64,000 nucleotides of DNA, from NCBI RefSeq assembly GCF_051014445.1, contig NW_027488370.1, positions 1,674,001 to 1,738,000 of the forward strand. Reading direction: 5' to 3'. The DNA comes from Colletes latitarsis (taxonomy: Eukaryota > Arthropoda > Insecta > Hymenoptera > Colletidae). Below the pieces are notes generated by a model. The model searched no databases, was not told the DNA's origin, and saw nothing but the letters and a program-made list of their open reading frames with translations. The translations under genes and the position numbers were made by a program. Shown in pieces: positions 1-12,340 of the stretch; the first letter of the stretch is position 1, and each line of letters starts with the position of its first letter.

Positions 1-48
1 ACAGTCCATTAAACCTTGTTTCGCTCAATATTTTAGAGGATAACGCAT

Positions 49-71
49 GTTAGGTCTAGGTTAGGTCTGGG
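49..71 (+). other. Representative 11-bp internal duplication with TTAGG and G4 potential
   Basis: GTTAGGTCTAG (49-59) is followed directly by GTTAGGTCTGG (60-70), a 10/11 match. The span 53-71, GGTCTAGGTTAGGTCTGGG, has four G-runs separated by 3-4 bases, a possible two-quartet G-quadruplex. Family B keeps a related TCTGGGTTAGGTCTGG. TTAGG is the telomere repeat of many arthropods, but two degenerate units in a 176-bp monomer are not a telomere. Confidence 0.75.
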
Positions 72-2798
72 ATTTGCTCTCATCAGGCTCATTCTTTCGC
101 ATATTTCTCATACTTGATGGCTAGATCCTGGGCTTTTTCAGGATTGCATCACGTAGTAATGAAGTACAACACTGAAACAGTCAATTAAACCTGGTTTGGA
201 TCAATATTTTAGAGGATAACGCATGTTAGGTCTAGGTTAGGCCTGGGATTTTCACTCATCAGACTCATACTTTCGCATTCTTCACATACTTGTTGAACGG
301 ATCCTGGGTTATTTCGGGTTTGGATCACGTAGTAATGTGGGACCACACTGAAACAGTCAATTAAACCAGGTTTCGATCAATATTTTAGAGAATAATTCAT
401 GTTAGGTCTAGGTTAGGCCTGAGATTTTCACTGATCAGACTCATACTTTCGCATTCTTCACATACTTGTTGAACGGATCCTGGGTTTTTTCTGGTTTTGA
501 TCACGTAGTAATGAGGTACCACAATGAAACATTCAATTAAACCTGGTCTTGATAATAATTTTACAGAATAACGCAAGTTATGTCTGGGATAGGTCTAGGA
601 TTTGCCCTCATCAGGCTGTTACTTTCGCATATTTCTCATACTTCATGGCTAGATCCTGGGCTATTTCTGGATTGGATCACGTAGTAATGTGGTACTACAC
701 TGAAACAGTCAATTAAACCTGGTTTTGATCAATATTTTAGAGAATAATTCATGTTAGGTCTAGGTTAGGTCAGGGATTTGCTCCAATCAGGCTCATTCTT
801 TCGCATACTTCTCATACTTGATGGCTAGATCCTGGGCTTTTTCTGGATTGCATCACGTAGTAATGAAGTACAACACTGAAACAGTCAATTAAACCTGGTT
901 TCGATCAATATTTTAGAGAATAATTCATGTTAGGTCTAGGTTAGGTCTGGGATTTGCTCTCGTCAGGCTCATTCTTTCGCATATTTCTCATACTTGATGG
1001 CTAGATCCTGGGCTTTTTCTGGATTGCATCACGTAGTAATGAAGTACAACACTGAAACAGTCAATTAAACCTGGTTTCCATCAATATTCTAGAGGACAAC
1101 GCATGTTAGGTCTAGGTTAGGCCTGGGATTTTCCCTCATCAGACTCATACTGTCGCAGTTTTAACATACTTGTTGAACGGATCCTGGGTTTTTTTTGGTT
1201 TGGTTCGCGTAGTAATGTAGTACCACACTAAAACATTCAATTAAACCTTTTCTTGATAAATATTTTAGTGGATAACGCATGTTAGGTTTGGGTTAGGTCT
1301 GAGGTTTGGCCCTCATCAGGCTCATACTTTCGCATATTTCTCATACTTCATGGCTAGATCCTGGGCTGTTTCTGGATTGTATCAGGTAGTAAAGTGGTAC
1401 CACACTGAAACATTCAATGAAACCTGGTCCGGACAAATATTTTAGAGGATAACGCAACTTAGGTCTGGGTTAGGTCTAAGATTTGCCCTCATCAGGCTCA
1501 CAGTTTAGCGTTTTTCACTTACTTCTTGAACAGATCCTGGGCTTTCTCTGGTTTGGATCACGAAGTTGTGTGGTACCACACTGAAACAGTCCATTAAACC
1601 TGGTTTCGCTCAATATTTTAGAGGATAACGCATGTTAGGTCTAGGTTAGGTCTGGGATTTGCTCTCATCAGGCTCATTCTTTCGCATATTTCTCATACTT
1701 GATGGCTAGATCCTGGGTTTTTTCTGGATTGTATCACGTAGTAATGTGGCACCACGCTGAAACAGTCGATTAAACCTGGTTTCGATCAATATTTTATAGG
1801 ATAACGCAAGGTAAGTCTGGGATAGGTCTGGGATTTGACCTCATCAGACTCATACTTTCGCGTTTTTCACATACTTGTTGAACAGATCCTGGGTTTTTTC
1901 TGGTTTGGATCACGTAGCAGTGTGGTACCACGCTGAAACAGTCCATTAAACCTGGTTTGGATCAATATTTTAGAGGATAACGCATGTTAGGTCTAGGTTA
2001 GGCCTGGGATTTTCACTCATCAGACTCATACTTTCGCATTCTTCACATACTTGTTGAACGGATCCTGGGTTATTTCGGGTTTGGATCACGTAGTAATGTG
2101 GGACCACACTGAAACAGTCAATTAAACCAGATTTCGATCAATATTTTAGAGAATAATTCATGTTAGGTCTAGGTTAGGCCTGGGATTTGCCCTCATCAGG
2201 GTCATACTGTCGCAGTTTTAACATACTTGTTGAACGGATCCTGGGTTTTTTCTGGTTTGGTTCACGTAGTAATGTGTTACCACACTGAAACATTCATTTA
2301 AACCTGGTCTTGATAAATATTTTATAGGATAACGCATGTTAGGTTTGGGTTAGGTCTAGGTTTTGCCCTCATCAGGCTCATACTTTCGCATATTTCTCAT
2401 ACTTCATGGCTAGATCCTGGGCTGTTTCTGGATTGTATCACGTAGTAATGTGGCACCACGCATAAACAGTCGATTAAACCTCGTTTCGATCAATATTTTA
2501 TAGGATAACGCAAGTTAAGTCTGGGATAGGTCTGGGATTTGACCTCATCAGACTCATACTTTCGCGTTTTTCACATACTTGTTGAACAGATCCTGGGTTT
2601 CTTCTGGTTTGGATCAGGTAGTAATGTGGGACCACACTGAAACGGTCAAGTAAACCTGGTTTCGATCAATATTTTAGAGAATAATTCATGTTAGGTCTAA
2701 GTGTGGTCTGGGATTAACTCTCATCAGGCTCATTCTTTCGCATATTTCTCATACATGTTGAACAGATCCTGGGCTTTTTCTGGTTTGGATCACGTAGT

Positions 2799-2814
2799 AG
2801 TGTGGTACCACACT
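2799..2814. other. Representative 16-bp palindrome centred on GGTACC
   Basis: AGTGTGGTACCACACT is a perfect inverted repeat without spacer. Monomers with TAGTAATGTGG keep a 12-bp core, TGTGGTACCACA. The element is at the same place in most monomers of both families, with variants at the centre (GGGACC, AGTACA, GCACCA, GGTTCC) and in the arms (GCGGTACCACACC in B). The site is also a KpnI/Acc65I site. A protein-binding role is possible but unproven. Confidence 0.8.
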
Positions 2815-3534
2815 GAAACAGTCCATTAAACCTGGTTTCGCTCAATATTTTAGAGGATAACGCATGTTAGGTCTAGGTTAGGTCTGGAATTTGCTCTCAT
2901 CAGGCTCATTCTTTCGCATATTTCTCATACTGGATGGCTAGATCCTGGGCTTTTTCTGGATTGCATCACGTAGTAATGTAGTACCACACTGAGACAGTCA
3001 ATGAAACCTGGTTTCCAACAATATTTTAGAGGACAACGCAAGTTAGGTCTAGGTAAGGCCTCAGATTTTCACTGATCAGACTCATACTTTCGCATTCTTC
3101 TCATACATGATGAACAGATCCTGGGTTTTTTCTGGTTTGGATCACGTAGTAATGTGGGAACACACTGAAACAATCAATTAAACCTGATCTTGATAAATAT
3201 TTTAGAGGATAACGCATGTTAGGTCTGGGTTAGGTCTAGGATTTGCCCTCATCAGGCTCATACTTTCGCATATTTCTCATACTTCATGGCTAGATCCTGG
3301 GCTGTTTCTGGATTGGATCACGTAGTAATGTGGTACCACGCTGAAACAGTCAATTAAACCTGGTTTCGATCAATATTTTAGAGGATAACGCATGTTAGGT
3401 CTAGGTTAGGTCTGGGATTTGCTCTCATCAGACTCATTCTTTCGCATATTTCTCATACTTGATGGCTAGATCCAGGGCTTTTTCTGGATTGCATCACGTA
3501 TTAATGTAGTACCACACTGAAACAGTCAATGAAA

Positions 3535-5823
3535 CCTGGTTTCCATCAATATTCTAGAGGACAACGCATGTTAGGTCTAGGTTAGGCCTGGGATTTGCCC
3601 TCATCAGAGTCATACTGTGGCAGTTTTAACATACTTGTTGAACGGATCCTGGGTTTTTTCTGGTTTGGTTCACGTAGTAATGTGGTACCACACTGAAACA
3701 TTCAATTAAACCTTTTCTACATAAATATATTAGAGGATAACGCATGTAAGGTTTGGGTTAGGTCTGAGGTTTGGCCCTCATCAGGCTCATACTTTCGCAT
3801 ATTTCTCATACTTCATGGCTAGATCCTGGGCTGTTTCTGGATTGTATCAGGTAGTAAAGTGGTACCACACTGAAACATTCAATGAAACCTGGTCTGGATA
3901 AATATTTTAGAGGACACCGCATCTTAGGTCTGGGTTAGGTCTAAGATTTGCCCTCATCAGGCTCACAGTTTAGCGTTTTTCACATACTTCTTGAACAGAT
4001 CCTGGGCTTTCTCTGGTTTGGATCAGGAAGTAGTGTGGTACCACACTGAAACAGTCAATGAAACCTGGTTTCCAACAATATTTTAGAGGACAACGCAAGT
4101 TAGGTCTAGGTAAGGCCTGAGATTTTCACTGATCAGACTCATACTTTCGCATTCTTCACATACTTGTTGTACGGATCCTGTGTTTTTTCTAGTTTGGATC
4201 ACGTAGAATTGTGGAACCACACTGAAACATTCAATTAAACCTGGTCTTGATAAATATTTTAGAGGATAACGCATGTTAGGTCTAGGTTAGTCCTGGGATT
4301 TTCACTCATCAGACTCATACTTTCGCATTCTTCACATACTTGTTGAACGGATCCTGGGTTATTTCTGGTTTGGATCACGTAGTAATGTGGGACCACACTG
4401 AAACAGTCCAATAAACCTGGTTTTGATCAATATTTTAGAGAATAATTCATGTTAGGTCTAGGTTAGGTCTGGGATTTCCTCCCATCAGGCTCATTCTTTC
4501 GCATATTTCTCATACTTGATCGCTAGAGCCTGGGCTTCTTCTGGATTGCATCACGTAGTAATGAAGTACAACACTGAAACAGTCAATTAAACCTGGTTTC
4601 CATCAATATTCTAGAGGACAACGCATGTTAGGTCTAGGTTAGGCCTGGGATTTGCCCTTATCAGGGTCATACTGTCGCAGTTTTAACATACTTGTTGAAC
4701 GGATCCTGGGTTTTTTCTGGTTTGGTTCACGTAGTAATGTGTTACTACACTGAAACATTCAATTAAACCTGGTCTTGATAAATATTTTAGAGGATAACGC
4801 ATGTTAGGTTTGGGTTAGGTCTAGGATTTGCCCTCATCAGGCTCATACTTTCGCATATTTCTCATACTTCATGGCTAGATCCTGGGCTGTTTCTGGATTG
4901 TATCACGTAGTAATGTGGCACCAAGCTGAAACAGTCGATTAAACCTGGTTTCGATCAATATTTTATAGGATAACGCAAGTTAAGTCTGGGATAGGTCTGG
5001 GATTTGACCTCATCAGACTCATACTTTCGCGTTTTTCACATACTTGTTGAACAGATCCTGGGTTTTTTCTGGTTTGGATCACGTAGTAGTGTGGTACCAC
5101 GCTGAAACAGTCCATTAAACCTGGTTTGGATCAATATTTTAGAGGATAACGCATGTTAGGTCTAGGTTAGGCCTGGGATTTTCACTCATCAGACTCATAC
5201 TTTCGCATTCTTCGCATACTTGTTGAACGGATCCTGGGTTATTTCTGGTTTGGGTCACGCAGTAATGTGGGACCACACTGAAACAGTCAATTAAACCAGG
5301 TTTCGATCAATATTTTAGAGAATAATTCATGTTAGGTCTAGGTTAGGTCTGGGATTTGCTCCCATCAGGCTCATACTTTCGCATATTTCTCATACTTCAT
5401 GGCTAGATCCTGGGCTATTTCTGGATTGGATCACGTAGTAATGTGGCACCACGCTGAAACAGTCGATTAAACCTGGTTTCGATCAATATTTTAGAGGATA
5501 ACGCAAGTTAAGTCTGGGATAGGTCTGGGATTTGACCTCATCAGACTCATACTTTCGCATATTTCTCACACTTCATGGCTAGATCCTGGGCTGTTTCTGG
5601 ATTGGATCACGTAGTAATGTGGTACCACGCTGAAACAGTCAATTAAACCTGGTTTCGATCAATATTTTAGAGGATAAAGCAAGTTAGGTCTGGGATAGGT
5701 CTAGGATTTGCCCTCATCAGGCTCTTACTTTCGCATATTTCTCATACTTCATGGCTAGATCCTGGGCTATTTCTGGATTGGATCACGTAGTAAAGTGGTA
5801 CCACACTTAATCATTCAATGAAA
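3535..5823 (+). repeat. Family A multimer, copy 1 (13 monomers, 2,289 bp)
   Basis: The unit starts with a monomer having TTCCATCAATATTCTAGAGG and a CATACTGTGGCAGTTTT variant, and contains the diagnostic monomers GATCCTGTGTTTTTTCTAG (near 4,175) and GATCGCTAGAGCCTGGG (near 4,520) and the ACCAAGCTGAAAC variant (near 4,920). The next copy starts 2,289 bp downstream. Copy 1 contains a three-monomer section (about 4,250-4,780) that is absent from copy 2. Confidence 0.85.
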
Positions 5824-7584
5824 CCTGGTTTCCATCAATATTCTAGAGGACAACGCATGTTAGGTCTAGGTTAGGCCTGGGATTTGCCCTCATCAGAGTC
5901 ATACTGTGGCAGTTTTAACATTCTTGTTGAACGGATCCTGGGTTTTTTCTGGTTTGGTTCACGTAGTAATGTGGTACCACACTGAAACATTCAATTAAAC
6001 CTTTTCTTCATAAATATTTTAGAGGATAACGCATGTAAGGTTTGGGTTAGGTCTGAGGTTTGGCCCTCATCAGGCTCATACTTTCGCATATTTCTCACAC
6101 TTCATGGCTAGATCCTGGGCTGTTTCTGGATTGTATCAGGTAGTAAAGTGGTACCACACTGAAACATTCAATGAAACCTGGTCTGGATAAATATTTTAGA
6201 GGACACCGCATCTTAGGTCTGGGTTAGGTCTAAGATTTGCCCTCATCAGGCTCACAGTTTAGCGTTTTTCACATACTTCTTGAACAGATCCTGGGCTTTC
6301 TCTGGTTTGGATCAGGAAGTAGTGTGGTACCACACTGAAACAGTCAATGAAACCTGGTTTCCAACAATATTTTAGAGGACAACGCAAGTTAGGTCTAGGT
6401 AAGGCCTGAGATTTTCACTGATCAGACTCATACTTTCGCATTCTTCACATACTTGTTGAACGGATCCTGTGTTTTTTCTAGTTTGGATCACGTAGTATTG
6501 TGGTACCACACTGAAACATTCAATTAAACCTGGTCTTGATAAATATTTTAGAGGATAACGCATGTTAGGTTTGGGTTAGGTCTAGGATTTGCCCTCATCA
6601 GGCTCATACTTTCGCATATTTCTCATACTTCATGGCTAGATCCTGGGCTGTTTCTGGATTGTATCACGTAGTAATGTGGCACCAAGCTGAAACAGTCGAT
6701 TAAACCTGGTTTCGATCAATATTTTATAGGATAACGCAAGTTAAGTCTGGGATAGGTCTGGGATTTGACCTCATCAGACTCATACTTTCGCGTTTTTCAC
6801 ATACTTGTTGAACAGATCCTGGGTTTTTTCTGGTTTGGATCACGTAGTAGTGTGGTACCACGCTGAAACAGTCCATTAAACCTGGTTTGGATCAATATTT
6901 TAGAGGATAACGCATGTTAGGTCTAGGTTAGGCCTGGGATTTTCACTCATCAGACTCATACTTTCGCATTCTTCGCATACTTGTTGAACGGATCCTGGGT
7001 TATTTCTGGTTTGGGTCACGCAGTAATGTGGGACCACACTGAAACAGTCAATTAAACCAGGTTTCGATCAATATTTTAGAGAATAATTCATGTTAGGTCT
7101 AGGTTAGGTCTGGGATTTGCTCCCATCAGGCTCATACTTTCGCATATTTCTCATACTTCATGGCTAGATCCTGGGCTATTTCTGGATTGGATCACGTAGT
7201 AATGTGGCACCACGCTGAAACAGTCGATTAAACCTGGTTTCGATCAATATTTTAGAGGATAACGCAAGTTAAGTCTGGGATAGGTCTGGGATTTGACCTC
7301 ATCAGACTCATACTTTCGCATATTTCTCACACTTCATGGCTAGATCCTGGGCTGTTTCTGGATTGGATCACGTAGTAATGTGGTACCACGCTGAAACAGT
7401 CAATTAAACCTGGTTTCGATCAATATTTTAGAGGATAAAGCAAGTTAGGTCTGGGATAGGTCTAGGATTTGCCCTCATCAGGCTCTTACTTTCGCATATT
7501 TCTCATACTTCATGGCTAGATCCTGGGCTATTTCTGGATTGGATCACGTAGTAAAGTGGTACCACACTTAATCATTCAATGAAA
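5824..7584 (+). repeat. Family A multimer, copy 2 (10 monomers, 1,761 bp)
   Basis: This copy matches copy 1 in the first four monomers and from the GCATGTTAGGTTTGGG monomer onward, but lacks exactly three monomers (528 bp, 2,289 minus 1,761). The position 4,780 in copy 1 corresponds to 6,541 here. It ends in the same pair of monomers (ACTTAATCATTCAATG near 5,810 and 7,568) that precede the start of the next copy. The deletion keeps the 176-bp register, as expected for unequal exchange between monomers. Confidence 0.85.
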
Positions 7585-9640
7585 CCTGGTTTCCATCAAT
7601 ATTCTAGAGGACAACGCATGTTAGGTCTAGGTTAGGCCTGGGATTTGCCCTCATCAGAGTCATACTGTGGCAGTTTTAACATTCTTGTTGAACGGATCCT
7701 GGGTTTTTTCTGGTTTGGTTCACGTAGTAATGTGGTACCACACTGAAACATTCAATTAAACCTTTTCTTCATAAATATTTTAGAGGATAACGCATGTAAG
7801 GTTTGGGTTAGGTCTGAGGTTTGGCCCTCATCAGGCTCATACTTTCGCATATTTCTCATACTTCATGGCTAGATCCTGGGCTGTTTCTGGATTGTATCAG
7901 GTAGTAAAGTGGTACCACACTGAAACATTCAATGAAACCTGGTCTGGATAAATATTTTAGAGGACACCGCATCTTAGGTCTGGGTTAGGTCTAAGATTTG
8001 CCCTCATCAGGCTCACAGTTTAGCGTTTTTCACATACTTCTTGAACAGATCCTGGGCTTTCTCTGGTTTGGATCAGGAAGTAGTGTGGTACCACACTGAA
8101 ACAGTCAATGAAACCTGGTTTCCAACAATATTTTAGAGGACAACGCAAGTTAGGTCTAGGTAAGGCCTGAGATTTTCACTGATCAGACTCATACTTTCGC
8201 ATTCTTCACATACTTGTTGTACGGATCCTGTGTTTTTTCTAGTTTGGATCACGTAGAATTGTGGAACCACACTGAAACATTCAATTAAACCTGGTCTTGA
8301 TAAATATTTTAGAGGATAACGCATGTTAGGTCTAGGTTAGTCCTGGGATTTTCACTCATCAGACTCATACTTTCGCATTCTTCACATACTTGTTGAACGG
8401 ATCCTGGGTTATTTCTGGTTTGGATCACGTAGTAATGTGGGACCACACTGAAACAGTCCAATAAACCTGGTTTTGATCAATATTTTAGAGAATAATTCAT
8501 GTTAGGTCTAGGTTAGGTCTGGGATTTCCTCCCATCAGGCTCATTCTTTCGCATATTTCTCATACTTGATCGCTAGAGCCTGGGCTTTTTCTGGATTGCA
8601 TCACGTAGTAATGAAGTACAACACTGAAACAGTCAATTAAACCTGGTTTCCATCAATATTCTAGAGGACAACGCATGTTAGGTCTAGGTTAGGCCTGGGA
8701 TTTGCCCTTATCAGGGTCATACTGTCGCAGTTTTAACATACTTGTTGAACGGATCCTGGGTTTTTTCTGGTTTGGTTCACGTAGTAATGTGTTACTACAC
8801 TGAAACATTCAATTAAACCTGGTCTTGATAAATATTTTAGAGGATAACGCATGTTAGGTTTGGGTTAGGTCTAGGATTTGCCCTCATCAGGCTCATACTT
8901 TCGCATATTTCTCATACTTCATGGCTAGATCCTGGGCTGTTTCTGGATTGTATCACGTAGTAATGTGGCACCAAGCTGAAACAGTCGATTAAACCTGGTT
9001 TCGATCAATATTTTATAGGATAACGCAAGTTAAGTCTGGGATAGGTCTAGGATTTGACCTCATCAGACTCATACTTTCGCGTTTTTCACATACTTGTTGA
9101 ACAGATCCTGGGTTTTTTCTGGTTTGGATCACGTAGTAGTGTGGTACCACGCTGAAACAGTCCATTAAACCTGGTTTGGATCAATATTTTAGAGGATAAC
9201 GCATGTTAGGTCTAGGTTAGGCCTGGGATTTTCACTCATCAGACTCAAACTTTCGCATTCTTCGCATACTTGTTGAACGGATCCTGGGTTATTTCTGGTT
9301 TGGGTCACGCAGTAATGTGGGACCACACTGAAACAGTCAATTAAACCAGGTTTCGATCAATATTTTAGAGAATAATTCATGTTAGGTCTAGGTTAGGTCT
9401 GGGATTTGCTCCCATCAGGCTCATACTTTCGCATATTTCTCATACTTCATGGCTAGATCCTGGGCTATTTCTGGATTGGATCACGTAGTAATGTGGCACC
9501 ACGCTGAAACAGTCGATTAAACCTGGTTTCGATCAATATTTTAGAGGATAACGCAAGTTAAGTCTGGGATAGGTCTGGGATTTGACCTCATCAGACTCAT
9601 ACTTTCGCATATTTCTCACACTTCATGGCTAGATCCTGGG
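7585..9640 (+). repeat. Family A multimer, copy 3 (about 11.7 monomers)
   Basis: This copy contains the three-monomer section missing from copy 2. Positions about 8,133-9,640 line up with 4,083-5,600 at a constant offset of 4,050 bp, including the AGTCCTGGG, GATCGCTAGAGCC, CCCTTATCAGGG and ACCAAGCTG variants. Only scattered single-base differences were seen, for example CAAACTTTCG near 9,247. Similarity ends inside a monomer near 9,640, where GGATTGGATCACG in copy 1 is replaced by GGTTTGCATCACG. Confidence 0.85.
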
Positions 9641-12340
9641 CTGTTTCTGGTTTGCATCACGAAGTAGTGTGGTACCTCACTGAAACGGTCCATTAAACCT
9701 GGTTTCGCTCAATATTTTAGAGGATAACGCATGTTAGGTCTAGGTTAGTTCTGGGATTAGCTCTCATCAGGCTCATTCTTTCGCATATTTCTCATACTTC
9801 ATGGCTAGATCCTGGGCTATTTCTGGATTGGATCACGTAGTAATGTGGCACCACGCTGAAGCAGTCGATTAAACCTGGTATCGATCAATATTTTAGAGGA
9901 TAACGCAAGTTAAGTCTGGGATAGGTCTGGGATTTGACCTCATCAGACTCATACTTTCGCGTTTTTCACATACTTGTTGAACAGATCGTGGGTTTTTTCT
10001 GGATTGCATCACGTAGTAATGTAGTACCACACTGAAACAGTCAATGAAACCTGGTTTCCATCAATATTTTAGAGGACAACGCATGTTAGGTCTAGGTTAG
10101 CCCTGGGAATTACACTCATCAGACTCATACTTTCGCATTCTTCACATACTTGTTGAACTGATCCTGGGTTTTTTCTGGTTTGGATCACGTAGTATTGTGG
10201 TACCACACTGAAACAGTCAATGAAACCTGGTTTCCATCAATATTTTAGAGGACAACGCATGTTAGGTCTAGGTTAGGCCTGGGATTTTCACTCATCAGAC
10301 TCATACTTTCGCATTCTTCACATACTTCTTGAACGGATCCTAGGTTTTTTCTGGTTTGGATCACGTAGTAATGTGGTACCACACTGAGACAGTCAATGAA
10401 ACCTGGTTTCCATCAATATTTTAGAGGACAACGCAAGTTAGGTCTAGGTAAGGCCTGAGATTTTCACTGATCGGACTCATACTTTCGCATTTTTCCCATA
10501 CTTGTTCAACGGATCCTGGGTTTTTTCTGGTTTGGATCACGTAGTAATGTGGTACCACACTGAAACGGTCAATTAAACCTGGTTTCGATCAATATTTTAG
10601 AGGATAACGCAAGTTAGGTCTGGAATAAGTCTGGGATTTGCCCTCATCAGGCTCATACTTTCGCGTTTTTCACATACTTGTTGAACAGATCCTGGGTTTT
10701 TTCTAGTTTGGGTCACGTAGTAGTGTGATACCACACTGAAACAGTCGATTAAACCTGGCATCGATCAATATTTTAGAGGATAACGCATGTTAGGTCTAGG
10801 TCAGCCCTGGGAATTACACTCATCAGACTCATACTTTCGCATTCTTCAAATACTTGTTGAACTGATCCTGGGTGTTTTCTGGTTTGGATCACGTAGTAAT
10901 GTGGTACCGCACTGAAACAGTCGATTAAACCTGGTTTCGATCAATATTTTAGAGGATAACACAAGTAAGGTCTGGGATAGGTCTGGGATTTGACCTCACC
11001 AGACTCATACCTTCGCACACTTCACATACTCCTTGAACAGATCCTGGGTTATTTTCTGGTTTGGGTCACATAGTAATGTGGTACCACACTGAAACAGTCG
11101 ATTAGACCAGGTTTCGATCAATATTTTAGAGGATAACGCATGTTAAGTCTAGGTTAGGTCTGGGATTTCCACTCATCAGACTCATACTTTGGCATTCTTC
11201 ACATACTTGTTGAACGGATTCTGGGTTTTTTCTGGTTTGGGTCACATAGTAATGTGGTACCACACTGAAACAGTCGATTAAACCAGGTTTCGATCAATAT
11301 TTTAGAGGAGAACGCATGTTAGGTCTAGGTTAGGCCTGGGATTTTCACTCATCAGACGCATACTTTCGCATTCTTCACATTCTTGTTGAACGGATCCTGA
11401 GTTTTTTCTGGTTTGGATCACGTAGTAATGTGGGAGCACACTGAAACAGTCAATTAAACCAGGTTTCGATCATTTTTTTTTTGAGGAGAACGCATGTTAG
11501 GTCTAGGTTAGGTCTGGGATTTGCTCTCATCAGGCTCATTCTTTCGCATATTTCTCATACTTTATGGCTAGATCCTGGGCTTTTTCTGGATTGCATCACG
11601 TAGTAATGAAGTACAACACAGAAACAGTCAATTAAACCTGGTTTCCATCAATATTCTAGAGGACAACGCATGTTAGGTCTAGGTTAGGCCTGGGATTTGC
11701 CCTCATCAGGGTCATACTGTCGCAGTTTTAACATACTTGTTGAACGGATCCTGGGTTTTTTCTGGTTTGGTTCACGCAGTAATGTGGTACCACACTGAAA
11801 CGTTCAATTAAACCTTTTCTTGATAAATATTTTAGAGGATAACGCATGTTAGGTTTGGGTTAGGTCTAGGATTTGCCCTCATCAGGCTCATACTTTCGCA
11901 TATTTCTCATACTTCATGGCTAGATCCTGGGCTGATTCTGGATTGTATCACGCAGTAATGTGGTACCACACTGAAACATTCAATTAAACCTTTTCTTGAT
12001 AAATATTTTAGAGGATAACGCATGTTAGGTTTGGGTTAGGTCTAGGATTTGCCCTCATCAGGCTCATACTTTCGCATATTTCTCATACTTCATGGCTAGA
12101 TCCTGGGCTGTTTCTGGATTGGATCACGTAGTAATGTGGTACCACGCTGAAACAGTCAATTAAACCTGGTTTCGATCAATATGTTAGAGGATAACGCATG
12201 TTAGGTCTAGGTTAGGTCTGGGATTTGCTCTCATCAGACTCATTCTTTCGTATATTTCTCATACTTGATGGCTAGATCCTGGGCTTTTTCTGGATTGCAT
12301 CACGTATTAATGTAGTACCACACTGAAACAGTCAATGAAA
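9641..12340 (+). repeat. Family A, mixed monomers between multimer copies
   Basis: About 15 family A monomers of mixed class, with no gene. It includes monomers with AGCCCTGGGAATTACACTC (near 10,105 and 10,805) that reappear near 19,785. A monomer with GATCGGACTC and a TTTTTCCCATAC segment (near 10,470) reappears near 15,400 and 16,810. The right end (about 12,165-12,340) already resembles the monomer that precedes multimer copy 1, including CACGTATTAATGTAG. Confidence 0.75.
11473..11482 (+). other. T10 homopolymer replacing the AATATTTTA core
   Basis: In this single monomer the normal CAATATTTTAGAGG reads as CA followed by ten T and then GAGG. Relative to other monomers this needs several A-to-T changes plus two extra bases. 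It is the longest T-run noticed in the window; the usual T-run elsewhere in the monomer is six. It may be a true mutation or a consensus error at a homopolymer. Confidence 0.8.

Larger units (their letters stand above)
1..3534 (+). repeat. Family A, left segment with partial ~10-monomer recurrence
   Basis: This stretch holds about 20 family A monomers and no gene. The variant ATTTCGGG occurs at 311 and 2,072, 1,761 bp apart, and the flanking monomer (about 185-400 and 1,946-2,160) matches. The monomer at 1-180 is closely repeated near 1,586-1,740, nine monomers away. A pair of monomers near 2,300-2,640 (with TTTTATAGG and GTTAAGTCTGGG) resembles the block that recurs at 4,780, 6,541, 8,830 and 13,390, so this is probably an older, partly scrambled relative of the ten-monomer unit to its right. 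The window edge cuts the first monomer. Confidence 0.75.
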
